Part shown: piece after piece, positions 1-8,924 of the stretch | Layout: each line of letters starts with the position of its first letter | How positions within the stretch are numbered: the first letter of the stretch is position 1 | NCBI GenBank assembly: GCA_013138865.1 | Contig: WTBY01000024.1 | Span: forward strand, 117,858 to 181,857 | DNA from: Helicobacteraceae bacterium | GTDB taxonomy: Bacteria > Campylobacterota > Campylobacteria > Campylobacterales > Sulfurimonadaceae | Direction: 5' to 3' | Length of the DNA stretch: 64,000 bases | Position numbers and translations under genes: made by a program | The notes under the pieces: generated by a model | Seen by the model: the letters and a program-made list of their open reading frames with translations, nothing else | The model's database searches: none | Told to the model about the DNA's origin: nothing

Positions 1-82
1 GAGGATCAATAACTTCTTCATTTAAATCTTTTTTATCTGTTTTTTGCGTGGATTGAGTTTGGGTTGATGATGTTACATTCAC
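1..82 (-). CDS. Unknown protein, N-terminal fragment cut by window edge
   Basis: A minus-strand frame opens at a GTG at 82 and runs without a stop to the window edge, giving 27 codons. The peptide begins with a Ser/Thr/Gln-rich stretch and then turns charged (KTDKKDLNEE). An AAGG Shine-Dalgarno-like motif lies about 7 bases before the GTG, which supports the start. The composition resembles the disordered N-termini of flagellar accessory proteins, but this is too short to assign. The 200 bases between this gene and hom hold no other frame that I can support. Confidence 0.45.
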   Translation of the reverse strand, partial: MNVTSSTQTQSTQKTDKKDLNEEVIDP

Positions 83-288
83 TATTTAGCCTTCAGTTAT
101 TATATTGACTTACAAGCAATAAATATACCATTCAGTATGTGACCATTTAACTATCTAAGAAAATTTTATATATTGCAGCCGTACATATAGAGTTACAATT
201 CTTGTAAATTATTTATAGTTTTGAAATAGACCTAAATAGGTTACTTTTTTAAATTTGAGAGCTAGTATAGTGTGGGTGTAGAGTAGTA

Positions 289-1548
289 TTAAACTACTCT
301 AATAAGTGAAGTCTCTTCTAAAACAAAGTCAAAAGATTGTATCTCTTGAAGCATTGCTTGTATATTTTTTTCAACTGCACTATGAGTTAAAATTAATAAG
401 TTTGCACTAGTATCATCAACAGTACGCTGTAGCATAGTTTCAATCGAGATGTCAAAGTCACCAAAAGTCTGAGCTATTTTTGCTAAAACTCCTGGTTTAT
501 CTGCTACTTTAATACGAAAATAGTATTTTGAGACTATTTCATCACGACTTTTAAGTTTTTTGGCACGTTCAAGTGGTTTATCAAAACCTAACATAGGTGA
601 TCTTTTTCCACTTCTAGCAATGTCAATGATATTTGCAACAACAGCACTTGCAGTAGCATCTCCACCAGCACCAGGTCCATAGTAGAGTGTTTCACCAACT
701 TTATCACCAACAACACTTACACCATTCATAACACCATCAATTTTAGCGATCATCTCTTCTTGTTTAATAAGACAAGCATGAACTCTTAACTCAACTTCAT
801 CTTTATCACGTTTAGCAATACCTAAAAGTTTTATAGAGTAACCAAACTCTTTTGCAAAAGCTATATCATCTTGAGTGATTTTTTGAATACCCTCAATCAA
901 AATATCTTCTGGTTTAGCATCAATTCCATAAGCTATACTTCCAAGAATTAAAAGTTTATGAGCAGCGTCAAAACCACCAATATCAAAAGTAGGATCAGCT
1001 TCTGCGTAACCTAACTCTTGTGCCTCTTTTAAAATAACGTCAAAATCAACACCTTCGTTGATCATTTTTGTAAGCATGTAGTTACAAGTTCCGTTCATAA
1101 TACCTTGAATTGACTCTATATGGTTAGCTGAAAGACCATCACGAAGTGCGTTAATAATAGGAATACCACCAGCTACACTTGCTTCATACTCAAAAGCTAA
1201 ATCTTTTGCTATGTCTTGAAGTTCATAACGATGATAAGCAAGAAGTGCTTTGTTAGCAGTTACTACAGCTTTGTTATTTTCTAAAGCAGTTTTAACAACT
1301 TTAAATGGCTCATCAACACCACCCATAAGTTCGACTACAATGTCAATCTCTGGATCATTTAAAATGTCATTTACATCAGTTGTAAGTGCAATGTCAAGTC
1401 CACGATCTTTATTTAAGTTTCTAACAACTCCACTTTTTACAATTATCTCTACTCCTGCGCGAGCAGTAATTATGTCTTTATTATCATTTAAAATATTAAC
1501 AACAGAAGTTCCAACTACACCAATACCTATAACGCCTACTTTTATCAT
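289..1548 (-). CDS. hom: Homoserine dehydrogenase
   Basis: Reduces aspartate semialdehyde to homoserine with NAD(P)H, the branch point to threonine and methionine. The N-terminus carries the Rossmann dinucleotide motif GIGVVG (residues 8-13), followed by the catalytic-domain segments NKALLA, NGTCNY and GYAEADPTFDIGG. A C-terminal ACT domain (YYFRIKVADKPGVL onward, about 345-419) suggests feedback control by an end product. I place the start at the ATG at 1548 rather than the one at 1566, because a GAGG motif sits 9 bases before it; it then overlaps the upstream aminotransferase stop by very little, so the two are translationally linked. Hom after this aminotransferase is the C. jejuni order (Cj0149c-Cj0150c, from memory). 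An inverted repeat (AGAGTAGT / ACTACTCT, 280-300) spans the stop codon. Confidence 0.95.
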   Translation of the reverse strand: MIKVGVIGIGVVGTSVVNILNDNKDIITARAGVEIIVKSGVVRNLNKDRGLDIALTTDVNDILNDPEIDIVVELMGGVDEPFKVVKTALENNKAVVTANKALLAYHRYELQDIAKDLAFEYEASVAGGIPIINALRDGLSANHIESIQGIMNGTCNYMLTKMINEGVDFDVILKEAQELGYAEADPTFDIGGFDAAHKLLILGSIAYGIDAKPEDILIEGIQKITQDDIAFAKEFGYSIKLLGIAKRDKDEVELRVHACLIKQEEMIAKIDGVMNGVSVVGDKVGETLYYGPGAGGDATASAVVANIIDIARSGKRSPMLGFDKPLERAKKLKSRDEIVSKYYFRIKVADKPGVLAKIAQTFGDFDISIETMLQRTVDDTSANLLILTHSAVEKNIQAMLQEIQSFDFVLEETSLIRVV

Positions 1549-1549
1549 A

Positions 1550-2767
1550 TTATTTACCCTCTTCAAACTGTTCTAAAAATTTCTTAATATTTCTTGCTGC
1601 TTGTCTAATTCTATTGTCATTTTCTATTAGTGCGATCCTTACATAGTTCTCACCATACTCTCCAAAACCTATACCTGGTGCTACTGCAACTCCAGCTTCA
1701 ACTAAAAGTCTTTTTGAGAACTCTAATGAGCCTAAATGCTCAACACATTTTGGTAGTGGAGCCCAAACAAACATAGTTGCTTGATTTCTTTTAAGAGACC
1801 AACCTGCACGCTCGAATGCTTCTATTAGAATGTTTTGTCTATGAGAATATTTATCAGTTATATCTTTAACGCACTGCTGATCGCCATTAAGTGCAACAGT
1901 AGCTGCGACTTGGATCGGTGTGAACATACCATAGTCTAACCATGACTTAATTTTTTGTAGTGCACCAATTAGTTTTTTATTTCCTACAAAGAAACCTACA
2001 CGCCAACCTGCCATATTATAACTTTTTGAAAGCGTAAAAGACTCAACTGCTACATCTTTTGCACCTTCAACTTCCATGATCGAAGGAGTTACATAACCAT
2101 CAAAAGTTATATCTCCATAAGCAATGTCACTAATTACATAAAAACGCTCTTTTTTAGCCATTGCAACTATTCTTACATAGAAATCTTTAGTAACTGTTGC
2201 TGTTGATGGGTTATGTGGAAAGTTAACGACCACATATTTTGGTTTAGGTGAGCTCTCTTTAAAAACACGCTCTAAATCTATAAAGAACTGATCTTCGTCT
2301 ATTTTGTAATTTTCATCAAAAACAATTCCAAATTTATGAACATTACCACCAGCTAGTATAAAAGCGTAGCTATGAATTGGGTAAGTAGGATCTGGTACAA
2401 CTGCTATATCGCCAGGGTTTGTGATCGCATATGCAAGATGCGCATAACCCTCTTTAGAACCCATTGTGGCAACACACTCTGTCATAGGATCAAGTTCACA
2501 GTCGTAACGTCTTTTATACCAGTCTGAAATAGCTAGTAAAAGTTTTGGTATACCTTTTGATGTTGAGTAACCATGAGTTTTAGTTTTTTTTGCTGACTCT
2601 ACTAACTTCTCACGAATGTGCTCTGGTGTGTCACCATCTGGATTGCCCATAGAGAAGTCTATAACATCTTTTCCTGCACGGCGTTCTGCCATTTTAAGAT
2701 CATTTACTTCTGCAAAAACATATTTTGGTAATCTTTTAATACGATCGAATTCTATTTCATCAAACAT
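1550..2767 (-). CDS. Class I/II PLP aminotransferase (AlaC / DapL-like)
   Basis: A fold-type I aminotransferase of 405 residues. The PLP-binding lysine is K248 in SKSYNMAGWR, and NFPHNPS and FVGNKK fit class I/II enzymes. The sequence is closest in feel to the AlaC/YfdZ and LL-diaminopimelate aminotransferase branch, which use glutamate with pyruvate or the diaminopimelate precursor; reading alone cannot separate these. It lies directly upstream of hom, so a role in aspartate-family or alanine synthesis is reasonable. The end of the gene supplies the ribosome-binding site for hom. Confidence 0.88.
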   Translation of the reverse strand: MFDEIEFDRIKRLPKYVFAEVNDLKMAERRAGKDVIDFSMGNPDGDTPEHIREKLVESAKKTKTHGYSTSKGIPKLLLAISDWYKRRYDCELDPMTECVATMGSKEGYAHLAYAITNPGDIAVVPDPTYPIHSYAFILAGGNVHKFGIVFDENYKIDEDQFFIDLERVFKESSPKPKYVVVNFPHNPSTATVTKDFYVRIVAMAKKERFYVISDIAYGDITFDGYVTPSIMEVEGAKDVAVESFTLSKSYNMAGWRVGFFVGNKKLIGALQKIKSWLDYGMFTPIQVAATVALNGDQQCVKDITDKYSHRQNILIEAFERAGWSLKRNQATMFVWAPLPKCVEHLGSLEFSKRLLVEAGVAVAPGIGFGEYGENYVRIALIENDNRIRQAARNIKKFLEQFEEGK

Positions 2768-2789
2768 TTCATTTTCCTATAATTTTATA

Positions 2790-3608
2790 CTATTTTTGAC
2801 CAATGGCTTTAAGCTTTAGTCCACCTTTTATATTTTTCAAGCTATACAGATCTGAGAGCTTAACATAGACACACTCTTGTGGTAAATTAATCGTGATTTG
2901 CCACGTTTTATGATCACGTTTATAGACTTTTAAAAGTCTCATATGCTTGTCATAATATGAAATGTAAGGATACCAAGTATTTCCTTTTAGACTCCATATA
3001 GTTAACTTTTTTATTTTAGATACATCAACCCAATAGTCTTGATTAGCATGTTTTAAAATTTTGACTTCATCTTGTAGTATTTTTTTAGTTTTTAGTTTAG
3101 CATATCGCATATCTATAGAGTAGTGCCACTTGTCGCCAGAAATACGCTCTATATCTACAATAGAACAGCCCCTTTTAGCTAACTCTTTTCTAAGTGAAAG
3201 AGGATCCGTAGCATACTCACTTTTTATAGCAACGGTCCAGCTAAATTCACTACTGTTTAAATTTGAACTTTTAGTAATGTAACGATAATAGCCCATAGAG
3301 CGAAGTGTATCACTCATTAATTTTACAAAGAATAGAGGTACTCCATTTGTTGAAAAAGTAATTTCAAATGTTTTTGGTTTTTTAAAAAATAAGTTTAGAA
3401 GTCCGTTCTCTTTAAGTGTTTCTATTACTTTTACACTATCAAGTGAACTATTTGAGTAGTAACTTTTTTCGTCACTGAAAATAATCTTTATAAAAGAACG
3501 ATTTTTAGCATAATTATCTTTACCAATTAGAGACTCTATTTTAGATGTTAATAAAGAGGCATTAAGTGAAGCAAAAAATAGAGTAGTTAAAAGTAGAACT
3601 CTTACCAA
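2790..3608 (-). CDS. Exported protein of unknown function (Cj0151c-like position)
   Basis: A 272-residue protein with an N-terminal signal peptide (hydrophobic core LLLTTLFFASLNASL) and no later membrane segment, so probably periplasmic. The body is basic and rich in Lys, Tyr and Ser. I see no catalytic motif. It overlaps the upstream RodZ-like gene by 7 bases and sits between that gene and the hom/aminotransferase pair, the same slot as the C. jejuni periplasmic protein Cj0151c (recalled synteny). The shared operon with a RodZ-like protein hints at an envelope role, which is inference only. Confidence 0.75.
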   Translation of the reverse strand: MVRVLLLTTLFFASLNASLLTSKIESLIGKDNYAKNRSFIKIIFSDEKSYYSNSSLDSVKVIETLKENGLLNLFFKKPKTFEITFSTNGVPLFFVKLMSDTLRSMGYYRYITKSSNLNSSEFSWTVAIKSEYATDPLSLRKELAKRGCSIVDIERISGDKWHYSIDMRYAKLKTKKILQDEVKILKHANQDYWVDVSKIKKLTIWSLKGNTWYPYISYYDKHMRLLKVYKRDHKTWQITINLPQECVYVKLSDLYSLKNIKGGLKLKAIGQK

Positions 3609-4411
3609 AAACGCCCCTGATTTATCTCTTTAAATTTACTTCCATTTATCTCTACTAATTTATGATCACTATATAAAAATCTAAGTCTTCCACCATCGCG
3701 GAATTTTGTTGTTTCATTTGAATTTTGATTAATTACGTCTATATTTCCATGACCTAAAGAGATTAGTAGGTCTTTATCTCCAACTATCTCATATGGCTTA
3801 CTTACTACTTTACTAATATTTTTTCTATGAGTTCCAATATCTATAATTCCAAGCCAAACTTTTTGCAATGGATTAATTAAAATACCTTTTAGGTTATTAA
3901 CTTCAGGCTTTTTAGTAACATTTTTTTCAATTAATTTAACTTCAACAAGAGGTGAAGGTGCACTCTGTATTGGCGATCTCACCTCTTGTGATGCTTTGTT
4001 AATTTTAATATTTTTGAGAGCTTTGTCTATATTAGTATTATCTGGTTTTACAGTAGGTGAAGAAGGCTGTGACATAAAAAGGTAAACAGCAGTAGCAACA
4101 GCAAGTGTAGCTAGAGTTATTACAATATAAATTTTAATATAAGGGTTTCTTTCTTTAAGTGTTGTAACAAAAAGCTTTTGTTGACGATCAACATTATGAA
4201 TATCGTAATATTCTAAACCTTCATTTTTCAACTCACTAAGATCTAATCCATACTGAGTTTCTAAGATAGATACAAAACCAACAAATTGAACTTTATTGAT
4301 TTTATCAAACTCTTTTTCAAGTAAAAGTTTTAAGTTTTTTTGCGAAATATGTGTCTCTTCATAGAGTGTAAATAGATCTTTTTTCTTTAAATACTCAAAA
4401 CCATCTTCCAT
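3602..4411 (-). CDS. Single-pass membrane protein with RodZ-like layout
   Basis: The 269-residue protein has a helical cytoplasmic N-terminus (about 1-95), one membrane segment (about 96-113, IKIYIVITLATLAVATAVYL), a Pro/Lys/Asn-rich linker, and a periplasmic beta-rich end (about 180-265). The end has the pattern KVWLGIIDIG...LISLGHGNIDV, which resembles the C-terminal DUF4115 domain of RodZ, a cell-shape protein that links MreB to the wall. The N-terminus is not a clear helix-turn-helix, so the RodZ link rests on layout and the C-terminus. It is TAATG-coupled to the methyltransferase gene upstream. Confidence 0.7.
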   Translation of the reverse strand: MEDGFEYLKKKDLFTLYEETHISQKNLKLLLEKEFDKINKVQFVGFVSILETQYGLDLSELKNEGLEYYDIHNVDRQQKLFVTTLKERNPYIKIYIVITLATLAVATAVYLFMSQPSSPTVKPDNTNIDKALKNIKINKASQEVRSPIQSAPSPLVEVKLIEKNVTKKPEVNNLKGILINPLQKVWLGIIDIGTHRKNISKVVSKPYEIVGDKDLLISLGHGNIDVINQNSNETTKFRDGGRLRFLYSDHKLVEINGSKFKEINQGRFW

Positions 4412-5088
4412 TATCTCATCCTATCTATTAGTATAGCTGACGCTGACGCTACATTTAGTGAATTAAAACCGTTCTCCATTTTTATAGTTATAGGACAATC
4501 AATTTTTTTAATAACTCGTGGGTGAAGTCCAGTACCCTCGCTACCAATAATTAAAGCACTTTTTGTAGCAACTCCGGCTTCACGTATATCTACACCATCT
4601 AAAACTGCGCCATAAGTTATATAGTTTGCTAACTTTAACTCATTTATAACATCATAAATATTATTTTGAAGTACTAAAGGTATATCAAAAAGAGCACCAC
4701 TACTACTTTTAGCAATTCCTTCAAGATTTAACTGTTTAAGACCACAAACTACAACACCACCAACACCTAAAGCATAAGCATTACGTAAAATCGCACCTAT
4801 ATTTCCAACATCTGTGACATCATTTAGAACTAAAACTAATGAAGATGTACATATTGCTGATAATTCTATATACTCTTTGTCTTTAACTTCAGCTAAGTAC
4901 CCTTGATGATTTCCACTTTTACTAATTTTATTTGCTGCATCTTGGGGTATACGTTTAACTTCAAAGCCCATTTTCATAAGACGTGAATACTCTTTTTTTT
5001 CAACTTCTTTAGCTAAAAAAAGCGTCTCAATTTTATCGGTGTGTTTCTCTATTAGGTAATTAATACTCTGTTTTCCATAAACTAACAT
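4411..5088 (-). CDS. TrmH-family rRNA/tRNA 2'-O-methyltransferase (RlmB-like)
   Basis: SPOUT-class RNA methyltransferase of 225 residues. A short N-terminal substrate-binding domain (YGKQSINYLIE onward) precedes a trefoil-knot domain with the three TrmH motifs: VTDVGNIGAILRNA, IIGSEGTGL and NSLNVASASAI. Full-length enzymes with this N-domain usually ribose-methylate 23S rRNA (RlmB, G2251), but other targets occur in the family. The next gene downstream is a RodZ-like protein and the next upstream is rsmI, another rRNA ribose methylase, matching the C. jejuni Cj0153c-Cj0154c order. Confidence 0.88.
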   Translation of the reverse strand: MLVYGKQSINYLIEKHTDKIETLFLAKEVEKKEYSRLMKMGFEVKRIPQDAANKISKSGNHQGYLAEVKDKEYIELSAICTSSLVLVLNDVTDVGNIGAILRNAYALGVGGVVVCGLKQLNLEGIAKSSSGALFDIPLVLQNNIYDVINELKLANYITYGAVLDGVDIREAGVATKSALIIGSEGTGLHPRVIKKIDCPITIKMENGFNSLNVASASAILIDRMR

Positions 5089-5144
5089 GTTTATATATTA
5101 TCTAAAGAGTTCTTAAAGATTCTTATATTGGCTTAAAAGGGGTA

Positions 5145-5954
5145 CTATTCTTGAAGTTGAGTGTAAATATCTTTGATATTTTCACCAGTTATTTTAGAGA
5201 TAAGTTTAGCTTTTGTTTTTTTAGGCAATTCAAGTGCTTCTATATCATTTTTGGTAATTGCTGAATTTTGATGCAAATCACCAGCCTCAATTACTACAAC
5301 CCATTCACCTTTAATCTCTGAATTTAACTCTATTAAAAGTTCAGAAGCTGTGCCTTTATAAAATTTTTGATACTTTTTTGTGATCTCTTTTGCTAAAAAT
5401 ACAACTCTTTGACTTTGCTCTTTTTTTATCTCTTCAAGTAGCTTTTTAAGTCTATGTGGAGCTTCGTAAAGGACTGTCGTATAGCCATTATGCAGAGCGC
5501 TGTTTAACATACTGTTACGCTCTTTTCCTTTATGTGCTAAAAAGCCAAAGAAGAGCATCTGTGTAGTTACAAAACCACTAGCAACAAATGCTGTTAAAAC
5601 AGCATTTGCACCGGGAAGAACATCATATTCAACACTGTTTTTTAAACAGTACTCAACAAGAAGTTGTGCAGGGTCACTAATACCTGGCATACCAGCATCA
5701 CTAACATAGACTATATTTTGATCGAAAAAAGAAACTTCTAGTTGCTCAACAAACTCTTTTTCATTATGATAATGAAGTGAAATAAACTGTTGTTCGGAAG
5801 TTTTAAGAGAGTAGCGTTCTTTTAAAATATTTAGGAGTTTTTTTGTTACACGAGTATCTTCGCAAAGAAGTATGTCAGCTTCACTTAGAGCATCCATAGC
5901 TCTAAGTGAAATATCTGAAATGTTTCCTATGGGAGTAGGAACAAGTTTAAGCAT
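5145..5954 (-). CDS. rsmI: 16S rRNA (cytidine-1402-2'-O)-methyltransferase
   Basis: Tetrapyrrole-methylase-fold enzyme that adds the ribose methyl group of m4Cm1402 in the decoding centre of 16S rRNA. Diagnostic segments are VPTPIGNISDISLRA at the N-terminus, ILLCEDTRVTKKLL, the glycine-rich SAM loop VSDAGMPGISDP, and YEAPHRL. The length, 269, is typical. It follows rpmE by 10 bases in the same direction, so rpmE, rsmI and the TrmH-type gene probably share a transcript. Confidence 0.95.
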   Translation of the reverse strand: MLKLVPTPIGNISDISLRAMDALSEADILLCEDTRVTKKLLNILKERYSLKTSEQQFISLHYHNEKEFVEQLEVSFFDQNIVYVSDAGMPGISDPAQLLVEYCLKNSVEYDVLPGANAVLTAFVASGFVTTQMLFFGFLAHKGKERNSMLNSALHNGYTTVLYEAPHRLKKLLEEIKKEQSQRVVFLAKEITKKYQKFYKGTASELLIELNSEIKGEWVVVIEAGDLHQNSAITKNDIEALELPKKTKAKLISKITGENIKDIYTQLQE

Positions 5955-5964
5955 TAAGTTAAGA

Positions 5965-6168
5965 CTATTTGTCTAAGTTGTAACGCTTGTTGAATTTTTC
6001 GATACGTCCAGCAGTATCAACTATTTTTTGTGAACCAGTAAAGAATGGGTGACACTCATTACAAATTTCAACTTTCATTGACTCTTTTGTCATGCTTGTA
6101 GTAAACTTATTACCACATGCACATGCAATATCACATGTATAACTAGTTGGGTGTAGATCTTTTTTCAT
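5965..6168 (-). CDS. rpmE: 50S ribosomal protein L31
   Basis: A 67-residue L31 of the zinc-binding (C+) type, with cysteines in CACG and CNECHPFF. The segment [20 protein letters not shown] is the family signature. First gene of the rpmE-rsmI-TrmH run. Its own promoter appears to lie about 100 bases upstream, leaving a long leader (see the promoter entry at 6269). Confidence 0.96.
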   Translation of the reverse strand: MKKDLHPTSYTCDIACACGNKFTTSMTKESMKVEICNECHPFFTGSQKIVDTAGRIEKFNKRYNLDK

Positions 6169-6257
6169 TATTTTGCCTTTTAATACACGCTATGTACGTA
6201 TATTCATTTTTATTTTGACTCGAATATCTATATTAAAAAAGATATATGGGGGACGAG

Positions 6258-6292
6258 TTTTGAGCCGGATTATACAAAAAACGGACTCAAAA
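6258..6292 (-). promoter_or_regulatory. Putative rpmE promoter with flanking inverted repeat
   Basis: On the minus strand a TATAAT hexamer (6269-6274) follows a T-run, the usual Campylobacterota housekeeping promoter pattern in which the -35 box is weak. A perfect 7-bp inverted repeat, TTTTGAG (6258-6264) and CTCAAAA (6286-6292), brackets it like an operator. Transcription from here would give an rpmE leader of about 95 bases. The same repeat could instead be a hairpin at the end of the upstream flagellin-like transcript. Confidence 0.45.
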
Positions 6293-6321
6293 GTCAATAT
6301 GTAGAAGTTTAAAACTCTTTG

Positions 6322-7071
6322 TTAGCCTAAAAGAGCAGTTACTCTATCAAAAGAGATATTATTTTGATGAGCTTGAGCGATCATTCCAGCTTCAAGCATA
6401 ATATCGTTTTGTTGGTATTTTGCCATAATTTCAGCCATATCAGTATCAGACATTTGACTTTTAGCAGCTGATTTTTGTGTTATTGATTCCATTATATTGT
6501 TAGCTGAACTTTGTAATGAGTTAGATGTTGAACCTATATTACTCATTGCACTTTGAATTTGTTTTACAAAATCATCTATACTATCACGTGAGTCTATACT
6601 TAATCCTTCTGAGTTCATATCTTCTAATGCTATAGAAACTTCACTACTACCTAGTGAAAAAACTATGTTCTCCCCAAAAAGTGCTTTCCCATTAAAACTT
6701 GCATTTGATATAGTTGAATTTATAGTCTCAACTGTAGCACTAAACTCAGCACTTAGTGCATCTTGTTCACTTGAGCTAAGTCCTGCATTTCCAGAAGCTA
6801 CACTAAGTTCTTGCAACTTTGTACTCATTTCACTAACTTGAGTTATAGCTCCGTCCGCAATTTGCATCATTGAGATTGCAGTGTTTGCATTTTGAAGGCC
6901 TTGAGTGTCAGTCATAATATCAGACATCATAGCACTTGCGATCATTGCGATTGCAGGATCATCTATAGGGTCTTTTTTCCCGCTTGAGAGTTCTTTTAAA
7001 AGATCTTCTTGCTCGTTTTTCTTTTGGTTGATGTTAATTAAAGTATTTGAATTACTTGATCCAATTTCCAT
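6322..7071 (-). CDS. Short flagellin-like protein lacking the outer D2/D3 domains
   Basis: At 249 residues it has the conserved flagellin ends without the variable surface domain. The N-terminal helix region contains KELSSGKKDPIDDPAIAMIASAM and NANTAISMMQIADGAI; the C-terminal region (ANNIMESITQKSAAKSQMSDTDMAEIMAKY...) matches the D1/D0 coil. These pack in the filament core and are the type III export signals. C. jejuni FlaC is of the same length and is a secreted, non-filament flagellin, so the analogy is attractive, but this gene could also be a minor filament protein or a junction protein. A good AGGA site lies 8 bases before the start. It stands alone, with its own probable promoter (TATAAT, 7102-7107, minus). 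Confidence 0.8.
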   Translation of the reverse strand: MEIGSSNSNTLININQKKNEQEDLLKELSSGKKDPIDDPAIAMIASAMMSDIMTDTQGLQNANTAISMMQIADGAITQVSEMSTKLQELSVASGNAGLSSSEQDALSAEFSATVETINSTISNASFNGKALFGENIVFSLGSSEVSIALEDMNSEGLSIDSRDSIDDFVKQIQSAMSNIGSTSNSLQSSANNIMESITQKSAAKSQMSDTDMAEIMAKYQQNDIMLEAGMIAQAHQNNISFDRVTALLG

Positions 7072-7130
7072 TTCATCTTCCTTTTTAAAAATTATTACTT
7101 TATTATAACATAATTTTTGTATAATTATGT

Positions 7131-8054
7131 ATGTTATTAACTCAATTTAGATCATTTTACTTTCGTACTATGCCGCAGGATATGGAAATAGCCATCAGAT
7201 ACTTTTCTATTTTTGGATCTCTTGAGTGGGATATAGATATAGATAAACCGTTAGAAGAGCTAATTGAAAATGAGATATTTACAAATTTTCACACTCTAAA
7301 AACAAAAATTGACTCTATTTTAGTAGAAGATGACTTAGAACTTTTACTTCATGCTATAGCTGTCGGTGATCGTAAAATGTTCTCTTCATTTAAAAAAGCT
7401 CATTTAAATGAGTTTGAAGGTGGAATTTCATTAAATAAACTACAACTATTAAATATTTTAGGGTTAGAGCACTCAAGAGAGAGTGAGCCTCAAAAAGAGT
7501 ACAGTTCACAAAAATTAAAAAAAGAGATAGTGAAAAACAGAATTACACACAAACTCTACTTTAAGTCTCAATTTTTACGTTTTTGGTTCTATTTTGTCTA
7601 TCCATTTTATGATGAAATATCAGAGCAAGAGTACAAAAACTTTTTTACCAATTTTAATAAGCACCTTTACTCATATATTAGCTTTACATTTGAAGAGTTG
7701 TCAAACTTATTACTCGAACAAACTTATGCAGATAAAATAGTAGAAAAAGGTAGCTACTGGGATCGACGTATTGAACTTGATGTTTTAGCACTTAGTGAAA
7801 ATGGAAAACTTATTGCAGGTGAGTGCAAGTGGAAAAATCATAAAATTACAAAAAAAGAGTTAGGAAAAATTAAAGATAAGTGTAATAAAATAAATCTAGA
7901 TATTGATACTTATGCACTTTTTTCTAAAAGAGGTTTTTCAAATGAACTACTATCTATTGCAGATGATAAACTACTTCTTTTTGGCGCTGAAGATTTTGAG
8001 GAACTAGTAAAAAATACAACTATAGCAGATCTTTTAGAGTCAAGTTTTAAATAA
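7131..8054 (+). CDS. DUF234-type nuclease-like protein without an ATPase domain
   Basis: A 307-residue protein. The C-terminal third reads IELDVLAL...GKLIAGECKW, a D...ExK arrangement typical of PD-(D/E)xK nuclease folds and of DUF234, the domain usually fused to archaeal-type P-loop ATPases. No Walker motif is present here; the N-terminal part (about 1-180) is helical and of unknown role. The first ATG lies only about 6 bases after a TATAAT (7120-7125), so either the transcript is nearly leaderless or translation starts at the ATG at 7170. Its 3' end overlaps the convergent J-domain gene by 8 bases. Function unknown; nucleic-acid cleavage is inference. Confidence 0.7.
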   Translation: MLLTQFRSFYFRTMPQDMEIAIRYFSIFGSLEWDIDIDKPLEELIENEIFTNFHTLKTKIDSILVEDDLELLLHAIAVGDRKMFSSFKKAHLNEFEGGISLNKLQLLNILGLEHSRESEPQKEYSSQKLKKEIVKNRITHKLYFKSQFLRFWFYFVYPFYDEISEQEYKNFFTNFNKHLYSYISFTFEELSNLLLEQTYADKIVEKGSYWDRRIELDVLALSENGKLIAGECKWKNHKITKKELGKIKDKCNKINLDIDTYALFSKRGFSNELLSIADDKLLLFGAEDFEELVKNTTIADLLESSFK

Positions 8055-8865
8055 CATTAAGTGCAGTGTAGGCTTCTTGTAACTGTTGAAACTTTTGTGT
8101 ATATTCATTAACTAATTCACTATTTTCACTATAAACACGATCAGGATGATATATCTTAATTAACTTTTTATAATTTTGTCTAATTTGTGCTGACGTAGCT
8201 CCAACTTCACACTCTAAAACAGTGTAATAATGTTGGTTTTCATCGTAAACTATTTTAGCATCTTCTTTTTGTTTAGGGTTCTCTTTATTGAAAGTGTATT
8301 GTGTAAAATCACTATAAAGTTTTTGCATAAACTCTTCATCATACTGATATGTAAGTTGATAGTGAAGTACACTCTCTTTATCTAGTGCGTGTTCAAACCT
8401 AGCTTTTGCTTGCATGTCATAAAGATTCAACATAATACGCTGATCATCTATATCAGCAATATAGCGCCCTAGTTGTGATGCTAAATAACTCATAACCCAC
8501 TTATTGGGACGAGAAAGTTCTATAATCACAACCTGTGAATTCCTACAAACAAGATCTAAAAATACATTTCTTGGACGTAGCATAGGTGTTAGTTCAAATT
8601 TTATAGATTTATTCTTATATTTTTGAATAGATCTTGCAAAAAAACTTTTTGGTAGTGAGTTCATATCTGAATATCTATAACTTAAACGTCTTAGAAAAGT
8701 CGCTTTTTTATCTTCCATAGCATCATTGTAAAGTATTAAAAGACCTTTTGGTAGGTATATAATATCTTTAGAGTGATTGTCTATAAAGTTCATTATCCAC
8801 GGGAGTTTAAGGGTTTTGAAGTCAGCTTTAACAAGGATCATGTTACTCATTAATACAATATGCAA
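8047..8865 (-). CDS. J-domain (DnaJ-like) co-chaperone
   Basis: A 272-residue protein with a J domain at the extreme C-terminus (about 205-272), including HYYTVLECEVGATSAQIRQ and the HPD tripeptide in IKIYHPDRVY that stimulates DnaK ATPase. The N-terminal 200 residues form a family-specific domain without zinc fingers or Gly/Phe region, so this is not DnaJ itself. Related proteins with C-terminal J domains are recalled in Campylobacterota (for example Cj0954c). The start shown is a TTG with AAAGGA 5-6 bases upstream; an ATG at 8841 is the alternative. Confidence 0.8.
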   Translation of the reverse strand: MHIVLMSNMILVKADFKTLKLPWIMNFIDNHSKDIIYLPKGLLILYNDAMEDKKATFLRRLSYRYSDMNSLPKSFFARSIQKYKNKSIKFELTPMLRPRNVFLDLVCRNSQVVIIELSRPNKWVMSYLASQLGRYIADIDDQRIMLNLYDMQAKARFEHALDKESVLHYQLTYQYDEEFMQKLYSDFTQYTFNKENPKQKEDAKIVYDENQHYYTVLECEVGATSAQIRQNYKKLIKIYHPDRVYSENSELVNEYTQKFQQLQEAYTALNVI

Positions 8866-8924
8866 GACGATCCTTTCAGCTTAAAATTAAGTATTTAAAG
8901 CAAAAAAGGTTCCAAAATGAAATT

